A stretch of 64,000 nucleotides of DNA from Turritopsis dohrnii (Eukaryota; Cnidaria; Hydrozoa; Anthoathecata; Oceaniidae). The stretch lies in contig BQMF02000607.1 of NCBI GenBank assembly GCA_027922465.2, positions 124,001-188,000 of the forward strand, given 5' to 3'. Shown piece after piece: positions 44,971 to 54,961 of this stretch. How positions within the stretch are numbered: the stretch's first letter is position 1; every line of letters begins with the position of its first letter. A model generated the notes under the pieces. The model saw only the letters and a list, made by a program, of their open reading frames with translations, searched no databases and was not told the DNA's origin. A program made the position numbers and the translations under genes.

Positions 44971-46524
44971 CTAATATAAGGCAGACATAAATTGACCGTT
45001 TTGTATGTTTAGTTGAGCGTCCATTATTAGATATATATAAGCGTTTAAGTTTCCTGCAGTTTCAGCGGTCTTTTCAATCTGTAAAGTGATGCCTTCACTC
45101 GCATTTTCAATCTTTCGACCGGTCCCATGCAAGACATTCTCATCAATTGTTCTGAAATCTAACCATAGAGCATACTTGTTTGTCAAGTAATCAGAGACTT
45201 TTACATCATGTAATCCCAAGCGCTTTCGGTTTTCGCCTACGCTATTATCTTTTGGTTTTCCTTTAGCAAAATACTTGCAAATCTCATTGTATTGCTCAAA
45301 CGGCTGCATCCCTTGAGCAGAAAGTTGGTTAGGCTTACCCTCGACGATGACAGATACTTTTTTGATTTTTGGATTGTAGAATTTACCGGTATCTCGTTTG
45401 TAGGATTCTTCTTCTTCAAACAGAACTAAGATACCCTTCAAAGATTTGGCAGGTGTGTTGAATGACCAATAGACCTTTCCCGAATTTCTGTTTAAACACA
45501 GTGTTATAGCCTAGCCTCTAAGTTTCGCCTATTTTTCAAACTCTTAATTACTTCTAATTATTCCACTGGGGAACTGAAAGAACGAGTAACTATTACTTAC
45601 TGAGAACATTATGCAATTAGAAAAACAATAAAGAACATAGAAACGAGGCGAAACTTAGAAGCTAGGCCGTAACACGGTGTTTAAACAGAAATTCGGGAAA
45701 GGTGTATTCCACGTTGTGTCTGACTTGTTTACTCTAATTTGTCTGTGCCGCAAAATCCTATCATAGAGCAAAGCCATGTTTTCGTATTCAGATGTGATTT
45801 TTCTAGCCAAAGTGGGTTGTGTCACAATCTCATATTCAAGTGAGATGTTAGATATTTTGTATTTACCATCTGGGTTACTTCTTTGACCTCCGGCAGAAAG
45901 TGAGGGTTTAGAATAAATAACTCAGTTATAGTCGTTAAATGTGATCTCGTAGCAAAGCCTACTCCCTAAACCCGCTTGATAATATGGAATAGTACTATCT
46001 AGCATCTCAAAGTCGAGTGGAATGACAAACTTGTTCTTATAAGTGTCAGCAATGGCCTTGTCTTCTACATCAGTGGTGTCTTTATCGGAAGCAGCGATCC
46101 TCAATTAAATACAATTTTCTGTACACCCATCGTCGATGGTGATACCCTGTCTTATCACATTTCTCTTTTCAAACTTGGTTAACCATAAATCTCTGTAACA
46201 CCCAAAAATATCAAAGTCACCGATACTTAATATCTCGTTACCTTCGAACTTGACAGCCAACTTTTTAACGATAGCTCTCCCAATGTTACTGACCAATGTT
46301 CTTTTTGAGTCAGCTTTCGACTCGAGTTCAATATCAAAACTTAGATTAGTTGTTCCTGGAATAATAACATCATCGCTACCTAAATTTGGAAACCTAACCA
46401 ACAATAGCTGATTTTGATCAATCTGACTTGGATTGTGTGTGACAATTACTTTTTGACGAGAGCCTTTTACACCGCGGGCAGTTCTAAGTGAACGTTCTGG
46501 ATTTAATCTTTTTCCGTACTCCAT
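44971..46524 (-). pseudogene. Polinton major capsid protein, right copy, split and stopped
   Basis: Mirror of 34585-36138. Besides the shared MITE it has a stop near 46105 (TTTAATTG where the left arm has ATGAAATTG) and a CGA-to-TGA change near 45922. The C-terminal part (44971-45441) is open. Substitutions are otherwise scattered. Confidence 0.8.
45473..45703. mobile_element. MITE inside the capsid gene, right copy
   Basis: Mirror of 35406-35636, inserted at the same capsid codon and with the same ends. Confidence 0.85.
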
Positions 46525-46566
46525 TATTAATTATGATATATAATTTATTATTACTTTTTATCTCGG

Positions 46567-47121
46567 TTAGCGAATGTGTAAAACAACGGTTCTTCCCAGG
46601 TCTTCTTTTAACATATTGCCATGTTGATCTGTGATTTTCAACGTGAAAGACTGAAATACACCATTTTTTAATTTTTTGTACTGAGGGTTTTTAGGCTCAA
46701 CATGTGTGAAGTCTCTATATTTAGCCATGTGATAGGTTAGTAAAATATCACTTAGCTTTCCATTCTCAAGATTTTGAGTGTTGTCAAGTTCAGAGAGATG
46801 CAAATTAATTTTGGTTACGCTAGCGAGCTTACTTGTTTTGATTATTCGAGGGTCTTTGTCTTTGCCTAATGAGGTAAGTTCTACATTACCTGCTAAAAAG
46901 GCATTCAATTCCTTGCTAGTGAATGTTCTTTGTGGTAGCAACTTTTCCCCTTTTCCTTGTCCAACAGACAGAGCCAGAGTGAAGGGTGTGGTTATTTCAT
47001 ACGTTACATTGTCTGCAAACATCTCAAGCAATGCAATTTCTTTTGAGCCATCCAAGTTTTATATGGGGTAAGACAAATAGATTTTCTTTTCTCCTTTTAC
47101 GACATTTACTGTGATATACAA
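46567..47121 (-). pseudogene. Putative minor capsid (penton-like) protein, right copy with early stop
   Basis: Mirror of 33988-34542. CAA became TAA at about 47056-47058 (after YPI). The rest is open to RTVVLHIR at 46567. A few substitutions (for example VGQGKGEK for FGEVKGEK). Confidence 0.6.
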
Positions 47122-47159
47122 TTCTTGTATTAGAGAATAGAAGATAATATTTTTAAATA

Positions 47160-48316
47160 ATGGAGAACATTTTTAAATATGCTCCCAATGCGCTTTATAA
47201 TTCAAATGGAGGACAAGACCTTCAGATATTGAATGCTAAAGATTTATACAAACAAACAATTATTGTCTCTAAAAATGGTTCTTTTGCTGTGATCTTTCCC
47301 AACATTTTTACTAATTACGAAATGGATGAAAATGAACAATGTATGAAAATTTGGCAGGAACAACCATTTAAATTATGGCAAACCCAACTCAATTTTGTCA
47401 TTTGGTGTGCTTCAAGTGCTTGTGGAGTCAGTTCTGAATATCTGAAAAAGGTCGCTGTACTCCTATGATTAGATCAGTATATCGTTTTCACGTCTATTAT
47501 CACGATAGACGAATCATTAAGCGCTTGCAGACACCTCTACCTTTTGAAGATAGTTTCAACCAATACGATAATCCTTATAACAAGGAAGAGTTTTTAAAAA
47601 TCTGTAGTGAATATGGTGTCGATTCTGATCCTAAAAAATACAAAGGGCAATATTTTTACAGCTCGTATTAAAAAAGACGTAAAAACTATCCAAAACCAGG
47701 CCTAAGTTATTTCACAGACGACTCCATGACACGATGGATTATAGAAAAATCTAAAGGCTTTAAAAAAACAGGTCTTGTGAAGATCTCAGAAAGTGTTAGA
47801 GCATATGCTTATCTTCTTCTTAGTTCACAAGCCTCAGCTCATTCTTCTATCTTAGGTAATAATTCAAGCTCTTTGACAACTCAAAGAGTTTTTATGAACA
47901 ACTTTGAAGACATTGTTAACCGCAGAGTTGATATTCAAGATGACATTAAACGTTATCAGGATACTTTAAATTACGCTTCAAGCAAAGTTGTTTATTCAGT
48001 TGGACAAGGTATTTACATGTCACCTAGTGACATAAATCTAAACATTAAGTCGGGGGTGTCTGGTTACAATAACAAAATTCTCATATCTAATGAGAACTTG
48101 AGCCTCGGAAGAAATAAAATGATTAATGTTGTGCAAGAGCATCATATTTCAAACAAGGTAACTAGCTCTCCAACACAAACAAAAAATAAAAGTTCACAAA
48201 ATGAAGTTCACAAAAGAGTGGGTCAAACAAATTCACTTCCATCTCATGAAAAAGAGAAAATTGCTTTGATTTTAGCGATAACCACGATGTTTAGCATATG
48301 GTATATATTTCGCTGA
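47160..48316 (+). pseudogene. Polinton conserved protein with C-terminal membrane anchor, right copy
   Basis: Mirror of 32792-33949. The first 103 codons are open through FVIWCASSACGVSSEYLKK, further than in the left arm. A frameshift then leads to RSVYRFHVYYHDRRIIKRLQ, a stop near 47671 (CAA-to-TAA type), and an open last part (47726-48316) from TRWIIEKSKGF to the hydrophobic C-terminus. Confidence 0.62.
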
Positions 48317-50965
48317 TCAGCGCATGTAGTTTGCAATTATAGCCGGCATTGTGGATACATGCTTACACTTCTAAGCCCTGGCGTTTTGTTGAATTTCGAT
48401 CGAAATGACGGTAACCTGAATGTCTCTATGGACCAGAGAAACCCGACAGTGATAAATCACCCGGACGCAATGCTAACCATTCCGCGATATATTCAACTCA
48501 ACTGCGGGGAAGTCCGCACTCATGCACGTTTCACAACCAGAACATGAGAGATCTACAACCGCCGAAGTAGATATACTTCCTCTCAGACGAACTGCGTGGG
48601 GTTCGAACACACGACCTTGCTGGTGCAAGTTAGCCTTCTTATCCACTAGACTACGCTAATCTGTGTGTTATGAGTATTGTTAGCTCATTTATGTTATAAA
48701 GTTTAAACTGCTACAAACTGCTTTTTACTACAATTCGGGATTCCCCCTGGACATTTTTCTGATATTTAATTGTTTACATTTCTGAGTAGTTTGTGGTTAT
48801 AATAATAATATTAGGGAAAACCCCTAATATTTAAAACTGCTTATGTGTTGTTATTTGAGAATTTTGTTATCAAATCAAAACTTGCCATGTAATCAAAATA
48901 AATCAAGATGCCCTTAGGGGCAGAAAGATTTCTGCAAAATCAGTTGGAAACTGAAAATATAAAAAAAATGAAATACTATAATAGCATTCTTGAAACTTTA
49001 ATGATTTTGAATCATTGAATGGTTGAATAATTTCTACAATATATTACATTCCTAATTACGTGCGTCTCAGGACATTTTGAAGGCATAATTGACACAATGC
49101 GAAACTTTATTATAATGTATGTAACTGCCAATAAACTGAACAACATGTTTGTTGATACAAAATAATATAAAAAATACATGGATCCTATGAGTATGATCAT
49201 AATTCATAAACTCAAAACATTTTTCCAAGAACATATAAATTTTGGTCATGCAAAATACATTAATATCGACTAAAATCAACATACATAATATAGTTAAAGT
49301 CATATCAAAAATTTCTATTTCAGTTTGATTAACAATATGGCATGCACTTACATTCTTTATCAAAGTTGAAATTCATGATCAGTTTAAAAGAAATCTGTAG
49401 GAAGTTTAAGAAAGGTTGAATGATTTTTACAACATAACATTACATTTCTGATTACATTCATATGCACCCAAAGGCATTGCAAACTGTAATTGACACTATG
49501 CGAAACTTCATTGCATATACGTATACACCACCGATAAACTTAATAACATATGAATGACATAAAACATCCCCGCTTTTGGGAGTATAAAATCAGCTTATGT
49601 TTATATTGATATTTTCAGATGTCACACAATGACTACGTACGCAAATCATAAAATTTAAACATTTGATATGTACTATCAATCTCCTTAATTACAAACGTAA
49701 TTCGCAATATTGCAAACACAAAAATAAAACAAAGATTTTGATCATTTAGAAAACTTATATATACCTATGCATGTTCTAAACTTCTAAGTAACCACACACA
49801 CATATTTATATAACTGAAAGGAAAGTTTTGGGTTGTTACATAATTTGCTGTGTATTGGGTTTACAGGCAATTGGAAGATGTTTGAATTCGCTACTGTAAT
49901 TAGGAAAGCCATTTGTAATAAAGGACATTGACAATATATATAACTTAAAAACAAATCAAACATTAAAGCTTGGTTTCCAATAGAATTATTTTTGTTGCAC
50001 AACCGTTTTGCAGCACTTTGTTGTGCAAAAAGTGTAGGAAATTGTTGCAGAGATAGATTTTTTTCTATCTCTGCAACAGGTGTTGTACAACAAATTTTTT
50101 GTTGCACAACATTCAGGCTTGTTGAGCAAAAGTTCTGAAAAACGGTTGCACAACCGTTGTGCAACAAAAATAATTTTATTGGAAACCAAGCTTAAAACAT
50201 TAAAAAATTATCATCAAACATTAAAGCATTATATACATTAAAGCATCACTAGACCCACATTTTTTATGTTGGAGCTGAGGAGGACTCCAAGCTGAGCTTC
50301 AGTATCCACAGCTTAAAAAGAATGACAGCCCATACATGAAACAAACGAAGATGTTTTGTGTTTTCACTAAAAACAAACAACAAATGTATACCTTTTCACT
50401 CTTCTGTTTACAAAATGTTGAAATCTTCTTTAGAAAAGAATGATCACAGTTCAAAAAAAATCGAAGTTTCTTCTATAGATTTTGTTTTCATCTTAAAATA
50501 TGTATATGCTCTTAAAAATTCATTTAATATTGACCAAAGAAATTTGCAAATCTAAAAGGGTTTCTTCGCTGGGTGACATGCGTTGCACGACGTTTTGATT
50601 TCATGTAAACGCACGCATGAATTTTCAAAAAACCGCTATGTTTGGACAGTAAGAAAAAAACGAAGAACCAAAGCCGGTTTTAATAGCTTTCTTGCTTTCG
50701 CAGAAATCTAAAAAATGTCATGTAATCATAACAAAAGCTGTTTTTTTGAACACGTTTCATAATGCGATACGAGTTATGAAACAAAGGTCTTAGATGATAA
50801 TATTGGTAAATAGCTATAGTACATTGTGATACTTAAACTTTATGTAGGGAAATCCCCGAAATCATATGATTTTCCACGTTAATATTTTATGTTCATGAGA
50901 AAATAATTGACAGGGATTTGCGTTGATAATTAGGAGGGATACAATTCTCTGCCAACATCCGCACT
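48179..50965 (-). repeat. Polinton terminal repeat, right palindrome arm
   Basis: Reverse complement of the terminal repeat, ending CCGCACT at 50965. It retains the tRNA-like segment lost from the left arm (perfect B box at 48600-48608, A box at 48643-48653) and carries the Helentron-like insert. Confidence 0.8.
48903..50709 (-). mobile_element. Helentron-like element, right-arm copy with nested MITE
   Basis: Mirror of 30559-32365, same length (1807 bp). Terminal hairpin TGCCC-CTAA-GGGCA here has one loop change. The nested MITE lies at about 49968-50191. Confidence 0.6.
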
Positions 50966-51159
50966 TTTATATCTCTACAACTGCTGATGTCGTTGAAAGT
51001 AGTACTGAAATTTTTATTGAAAGGCAGAGGGTTCTTTTCCTGCATGACAAGGTTTCTGCTCAGATGACAAGTATGAGTGAGCCTTGCCCTTCTATTTGAT
51101 CGATTCCTTTCTGAAACTAATAACAGAAACAATTGAAAATTTTGTTTTCGTTTTCACGG

Positions 51160-51446
51160 CATTAAAATACCTGAGACTACGGCAGTATAATCTAGCGGAT
51201 ATTGTCGGTTACATACAAATATGCGTTAGCATGTGTCAATGCGACATGGCCGCACCCGGCAGTATACATGTTGTATATGTTCTTTAAGACGATAATATAC
51301 GACTGTCGCATACTCAACGTGTACAAAACGGTGTCGTGCGGCTGCATACTTTTAAAGTCAGTACGTACTTCTATGATATACTTATTATACGCATTATATT
51401 GTCGGATTCTGGATGCTTATAACATACATTATTATTATTATTATTA
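51160..51446. other. Unique spacer between palindrome and recombinase element
   Basis: No gene seen. An (ATT)n microsatellite occupies about 51426-51449 and abuts the element start. Confidence 0.6.
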
Positions 51447-51976
51447 TTATATAACGCTTCACGTTTTTTTGTTCCTTTGTATGAGCAAATTTGAGAAGCA
51501 CTGAAGTATAAACTTTATATCACTTGCACGTGTTCCTATTTCAGAAGGTCCTTTTGTGACATAAGGAACATTTTCTGAGGTTCCCTTGGGTCCTTTAGAG
51601 ATTATTTGAAATGCGTGCGTTTTAATATGAATGAAAAGTCCTTGCAAGACCGATATTAACTATCCTAAACGGTCTACGTTGTTCTGTATTCTACTAAATT
51701 ACACTTTATGCGTAAGGACAACTTTGTTCCGTTATATGTAAGCCAAAATGTTCCTATTTGCGTTTTCATTATAAAGATCATGCAATCGTGTATAATACGG
51801 AACACGAGTGGAAAACCCTCAAGAATTTCTGCTGACCACTTTAATTCGGTCTGTCAGGTTCCACAACTGAGCAATTAAAATCCAAATTTTTGATTGGTCG
51901 AAAGTCACATGATACCTAATTAAGAAATTTGCATAAAACGGATCGCGTTGATCTTCTGATTAACTAATAGACAAAG
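51447..51976 (+). promoter_or_regulatory. 530-bp leader upstream of recombinase with repeated GTTCC words
   Basis: About 97% identical to 58459-58988 with no net indel. Contains GTTCC or its complement about eight times (for example at about 51471, 51534, 51564, 51582, 51729, 51752, 51803 and 51861). It may hold promoter and recombinase sites; this is inferred from conservation and repetition. Confidence 0.5.
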
Positions 51977-53698
51977 ATGTCGAAAAGACGTATCTTATCA
52001 AAAAAGGTGTGGCAGAAAGCTGTTGGAAACGAAAGAAAACCGAAAAGATTATGTTTAAAAGCCAGTACCAACGGAGTGTACATATGCCCAGTAAAGTCAT
52101 GCGAAAGTGAAGGATTTAAAACGCAAAGGGGTTGCAGAAAGCACGTTTTTATGAAGCACGGTTGGTTTTACTTTTTTGACGACAAACCTGACGTTACTAC
52201 CATATTTCCAGAAGTAGCAACCTGTCTCTCCACTCAAGAGAAATTTAAACGAAACAGCACGTCTTCAATGCCCGCTTTTCCAAAAAAATGTAACATCGGC
52301 AAATCAATCTCTAAATGGTTGCAGAGTCCTGGTGGAGGAAGCAAAAGCCTATGTCAAGCAGAACAAATAACAGCGAAAGTACTGAAGTATGCAAAATTCT
52401 GTTGTGCGGACGTTTCGTCTTCATGGGAAATGCCGGAATGTGTATTAGACTATTGTATTGGATCGGTAACGATGCTTTCTGATTTTTTAGACTACCTGAA
52501 GGACCCGTGGAAAATTGGTCGTTCAGGTATTATTGGCTATATGAACGCTATATTTCATACGCTCGATTGCAGAAGGAGTAATGCTATCAAATCTGAGAAC
52601 ATATCTGTATTTATCGCAGCCAAAATATATCTAGACAGAGTGAAAAAGTGCTTAGCAAAGCAAATGAAGATTGAATGGAACACGATTTTAAGCATGGAAT
52701 ATCTTTCAAGTATCAACTGCTGGGCAACGTTTGAAGACATGCAAAATGTAATTCCATTTCATGCTGACAAGTTTTCTCAAATTCTACTTAATGCTAGATT
52801 TGAGACGGCCGTTGTTCCAGCACACAATTTATCGTTTTGTACTTCCTTCGTTGTAGCAGTGTTATTTTTTATGGTAAAGGCAAGTCGACCGATGTCATAT
52901 CAGTACTTAACTGTTAAAATGGTGCTCGACGTTGGAAATGAAGGTGGAATAATCGATCAAACTAAATTCAAGACAAATTATAAATATGGATTTGACAGTC
53001 TTATTGTTTCAAGGAGAGTTGTTGATATTTTAAATGGATATATAGCTTGTATTAGGACACGATTAAACCCTGTTTGTGACTACCTTTTAATAACCAGGAA
53101 TGGCACACAGCTCAAGCAACTTAGTGGCGTATTTGGTCGAATTGTTTACCAAGCCATTGGAAAATACATAAATCCAATACGATATCGACAAATTATCGAG
53201 ACAGAAAGTATTTCAAAACTAACAGAACAAGAACAAGCCGCTCTATCACGCGATCAAAAACACACATCACATGTAGCAAGAAAACACTATCAGAAAATGC
53301 AGTCAGCTGAAGTTGCACGCCAAGGTCAATTTTGTATGCAAAAGTTGTTGGCAATCAACGTAGGGGATCATTTGCCGCCAAATATTAGCGCCAACACCAA
53401 AGTTACGGCAGCCAACATCAACGAAATCAACAAATATAACAATAATCAAAATGGAGGGAACGAAACCCAAACTGTGGATATCCGTGTTAATTCTGAAGAA
53501 AGAACAAACGGCAATGTTCACAAACGCCAAAATAAAGTCTCGTTCTCCACTGTAGAAGATTCGTTTTTATCATATGGCATTAAAAAGTACGGCGCTGGTA
53601 AATGAACGGCAATTTTGCGCGATCCGGATTATTCCTTCTATCCTTCTCGGAAGCCAATTACTTTAATGGTCAGAGCAAAAACGATAAAGTTGATATGA
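51977..53698 (+). pseudogene. Tyrosine recombinase with C2H2 finger and Myb/SANT domain, unit 1 (nonsense in Myb)
   Basis: The reading starts MSKRRILSKKVWQKAVG. A C2H2-type finger (YICPVKSCE...GCRKHVFMKHG) lies at about residues 35-58. The catalytic domain has box I Arg in KASRPMSYQYLTVKM (near 304), a Lys hairpin TKFKTNYKYG, box II Arg in YRQIIETES (near 404), and HTSHVARKHYQK, where His and nucleophilic Tyr (near 438) are nine positions apart as in XerD-type enzymes. After a variable linker comes a Myb/SANT domain (VEDSFLSYGIKKYGAGK). Trp TGG is TGA here (53603-53605), cutting the Myb; the frame continues to 53698. No RT or RNase H is linked, so it is Crypton-like rather than DIRS/Ngaro. 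The catalytic half is open. Confidence 0.78.
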
Positions 53699-53815
53699 AA
53701 TTAGCTGTATCTACTATGTTTGAGTTTATTTCGCAGGTCAAACAGTTTTTCTTAATACTTAAAGAGTCTGTATGTAAAAAGACTTTCTCTTTCGAATAAC
53801 AGTTGCTATACAACC

Positions 53816-54097
53816 ATGTTTTTCAAGTTTAAGAAAGGCATGTTAACAAACACTGGTGAGATATCTTCAAAGCATCGTTTGAACATAGAAGAGAAAGTTC
53901 GTTTAAAACCGATATTTGCTCTCCGGAAGATAACAGGACCAAGAGCATTTCGTTTCGCCAAAATACATCAATGTGAAGGCTTAATGGCAAAACTGATATT
54001 CATTAGAAGAAATAACAAGCTGATTTTAAATAAAGACTTCGTAGTACTATTGAAAATTTGTAATGTATCTACAAGAAAGAAAACCTCACAAAACTAA
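53816..54097 (+). CDS. Conserved small basic protein, unit 1 (93 residues)
   Basis: Starts MFFKFKKGMLTNTGEISSKH. The conserved core is RKITGPRAFRFAK, EGLMAKLIFIRR and a Lys-rich end KKTSQ. The unit 2 protein (60843-61130) is 64 of 93 residues identical, with no indel. Surrounding DNA has diverged more, so the frame appears to have been under selection. I do not recognise a domain. Position directly after the recombinase suggests an accessory DNA-binding or directionality role (inference). Confidence 0.6.
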   Translation: MFFKFKKGMLTNTGEISSKHRLNIEEKVRLKPIFALRKITGPRAFRFAKIHQCEGLMAKLIFIRRNNKLILNKDFVVLLKICNVSTRKKTSQN

Positions 54098-54295
54098 AAG
54101 ATTTGACTTCGAACAATATGCCTTACCTCCAATTAAAGGGCAACGCGATATCAAATTAAATCAAGATAAACCCTGTAACCTTACTATTATCCAAACCTCG
54201 GCTTCGAAAATGTGCATTGACCGAAGAGTTACCAGTCCTTTGAACGATCAAGTTGTCTTGTGACAGCTGATCACACCTTATGATATCTACTTTCA
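54098..54295. repeat. Single diverged unit of the 124-bp repeat family
   Basis: GTTACCAGTCCTTTGAACGATCAAGTTG...ACACCTTATGATATCTA matches one unit of the array that is expanded at 61191-61770 in unit 2. Confidence 0.7.
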
Positions 54296-54900
54296 AGCTC
54301 TTCAATTGGATCTCCACCTTACTTCCTTATTACATGCTTGTTACACCAACGTATGCCCTTCTTACCCGTTTTTACCCGTTCTTACCCGTTCTTACACATT
54401 CATCGGAGAAAAGGTTCCTGCTATCCAATTGAATCTCCACCTTACTTCCTTATTACATGCTTCTTACACCATCATATGCTCTCCTTACGCGTTCTTACAC
54501 GTTCTTACCCGGTCTTACACATCCATGGCAGAAAAGGTTCATGCTCTCCAATTGGATCTCCACCTTACTTCCTTATTACATGCTTGTTACACCAACGTAT
54601 GCCCTTCTTACGCGTTCTTACCCGTTCTTACCCATTGTTACACATCCATGGCAGAAAAGGTTCATGCTCTCCAATTGGATCTCCACCTTACTTCTTTGTT
54701 ACATGCTTCTTACACTAACGTATGCCCTTCTTACGCGTTCTTACCCGTTCTTACCCGTTCTTACACATCCATCGGAGAAAAGGTTCCTGCTCTCCAATTG
54801 AATCTCCAAGTTACTTCCTTATTACATGCTTCTTACACCAACATATGCTCTCCTTACGCGTTCTTACCCGTTCTTACACATCCAAGGCGCAAACCGTTAG
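54296..54900. repeat. Tandem array, about 123-bp unit, five copies, TTACCCG-rich
   Basis: CAATTG(G/A)ATCTCCA recurs at about 54303, 54425, 54549, 54672 and 54795. Each unit contains CTTAC(C/G)CGTTCTTACCCGTT and TTACACC words. Long open readings across it in three frames are artefacts of the periodicity. Confidence 0.92.
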
Positions 54901-54961
54901 CATACTATCTGTTGAAGAAACACCCTTTGGATTGGGAATGGCAAAGAAAAAGAGCTTAATA

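Larger units (their letters stand above)
30108..51159. repeat. 21 kb palindrome: two inverted Polinton arms around a 114-bp spacer
   Basis: Left arm 30108-40523 and right arm 40638-51159 are reverse complements over their full length, with only a few percent difference by eye. Mirror pairs add to 81160 near the centre, about 81109-81112 from 37.7 to 34 kb, and 81267 at the outer ends. This reflects a 47-bp deletion in the right arm near 42810 and a net ~158-bp deletion in the left arm near 32503. Every gene of the left arm has a mirror copy. The outer 194 bp of the palindrome lie outside the AGTGCGG terminus. Confidence 0.95.

Noticed and set aside
30108..51159. Two independent Polinton insertions in opposite orientation
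   Set aside because: Both arms share the same MITE, the same Helentron-like insert and symmetrical outer flanks, which independent insertions would not.
51977..53698. Assignment of the recombinase to DIRS or Ngaro retrotransposons
   Set aside because: No reverse transcriptase, RNase H or split direct repeats occur anywhere in the units.
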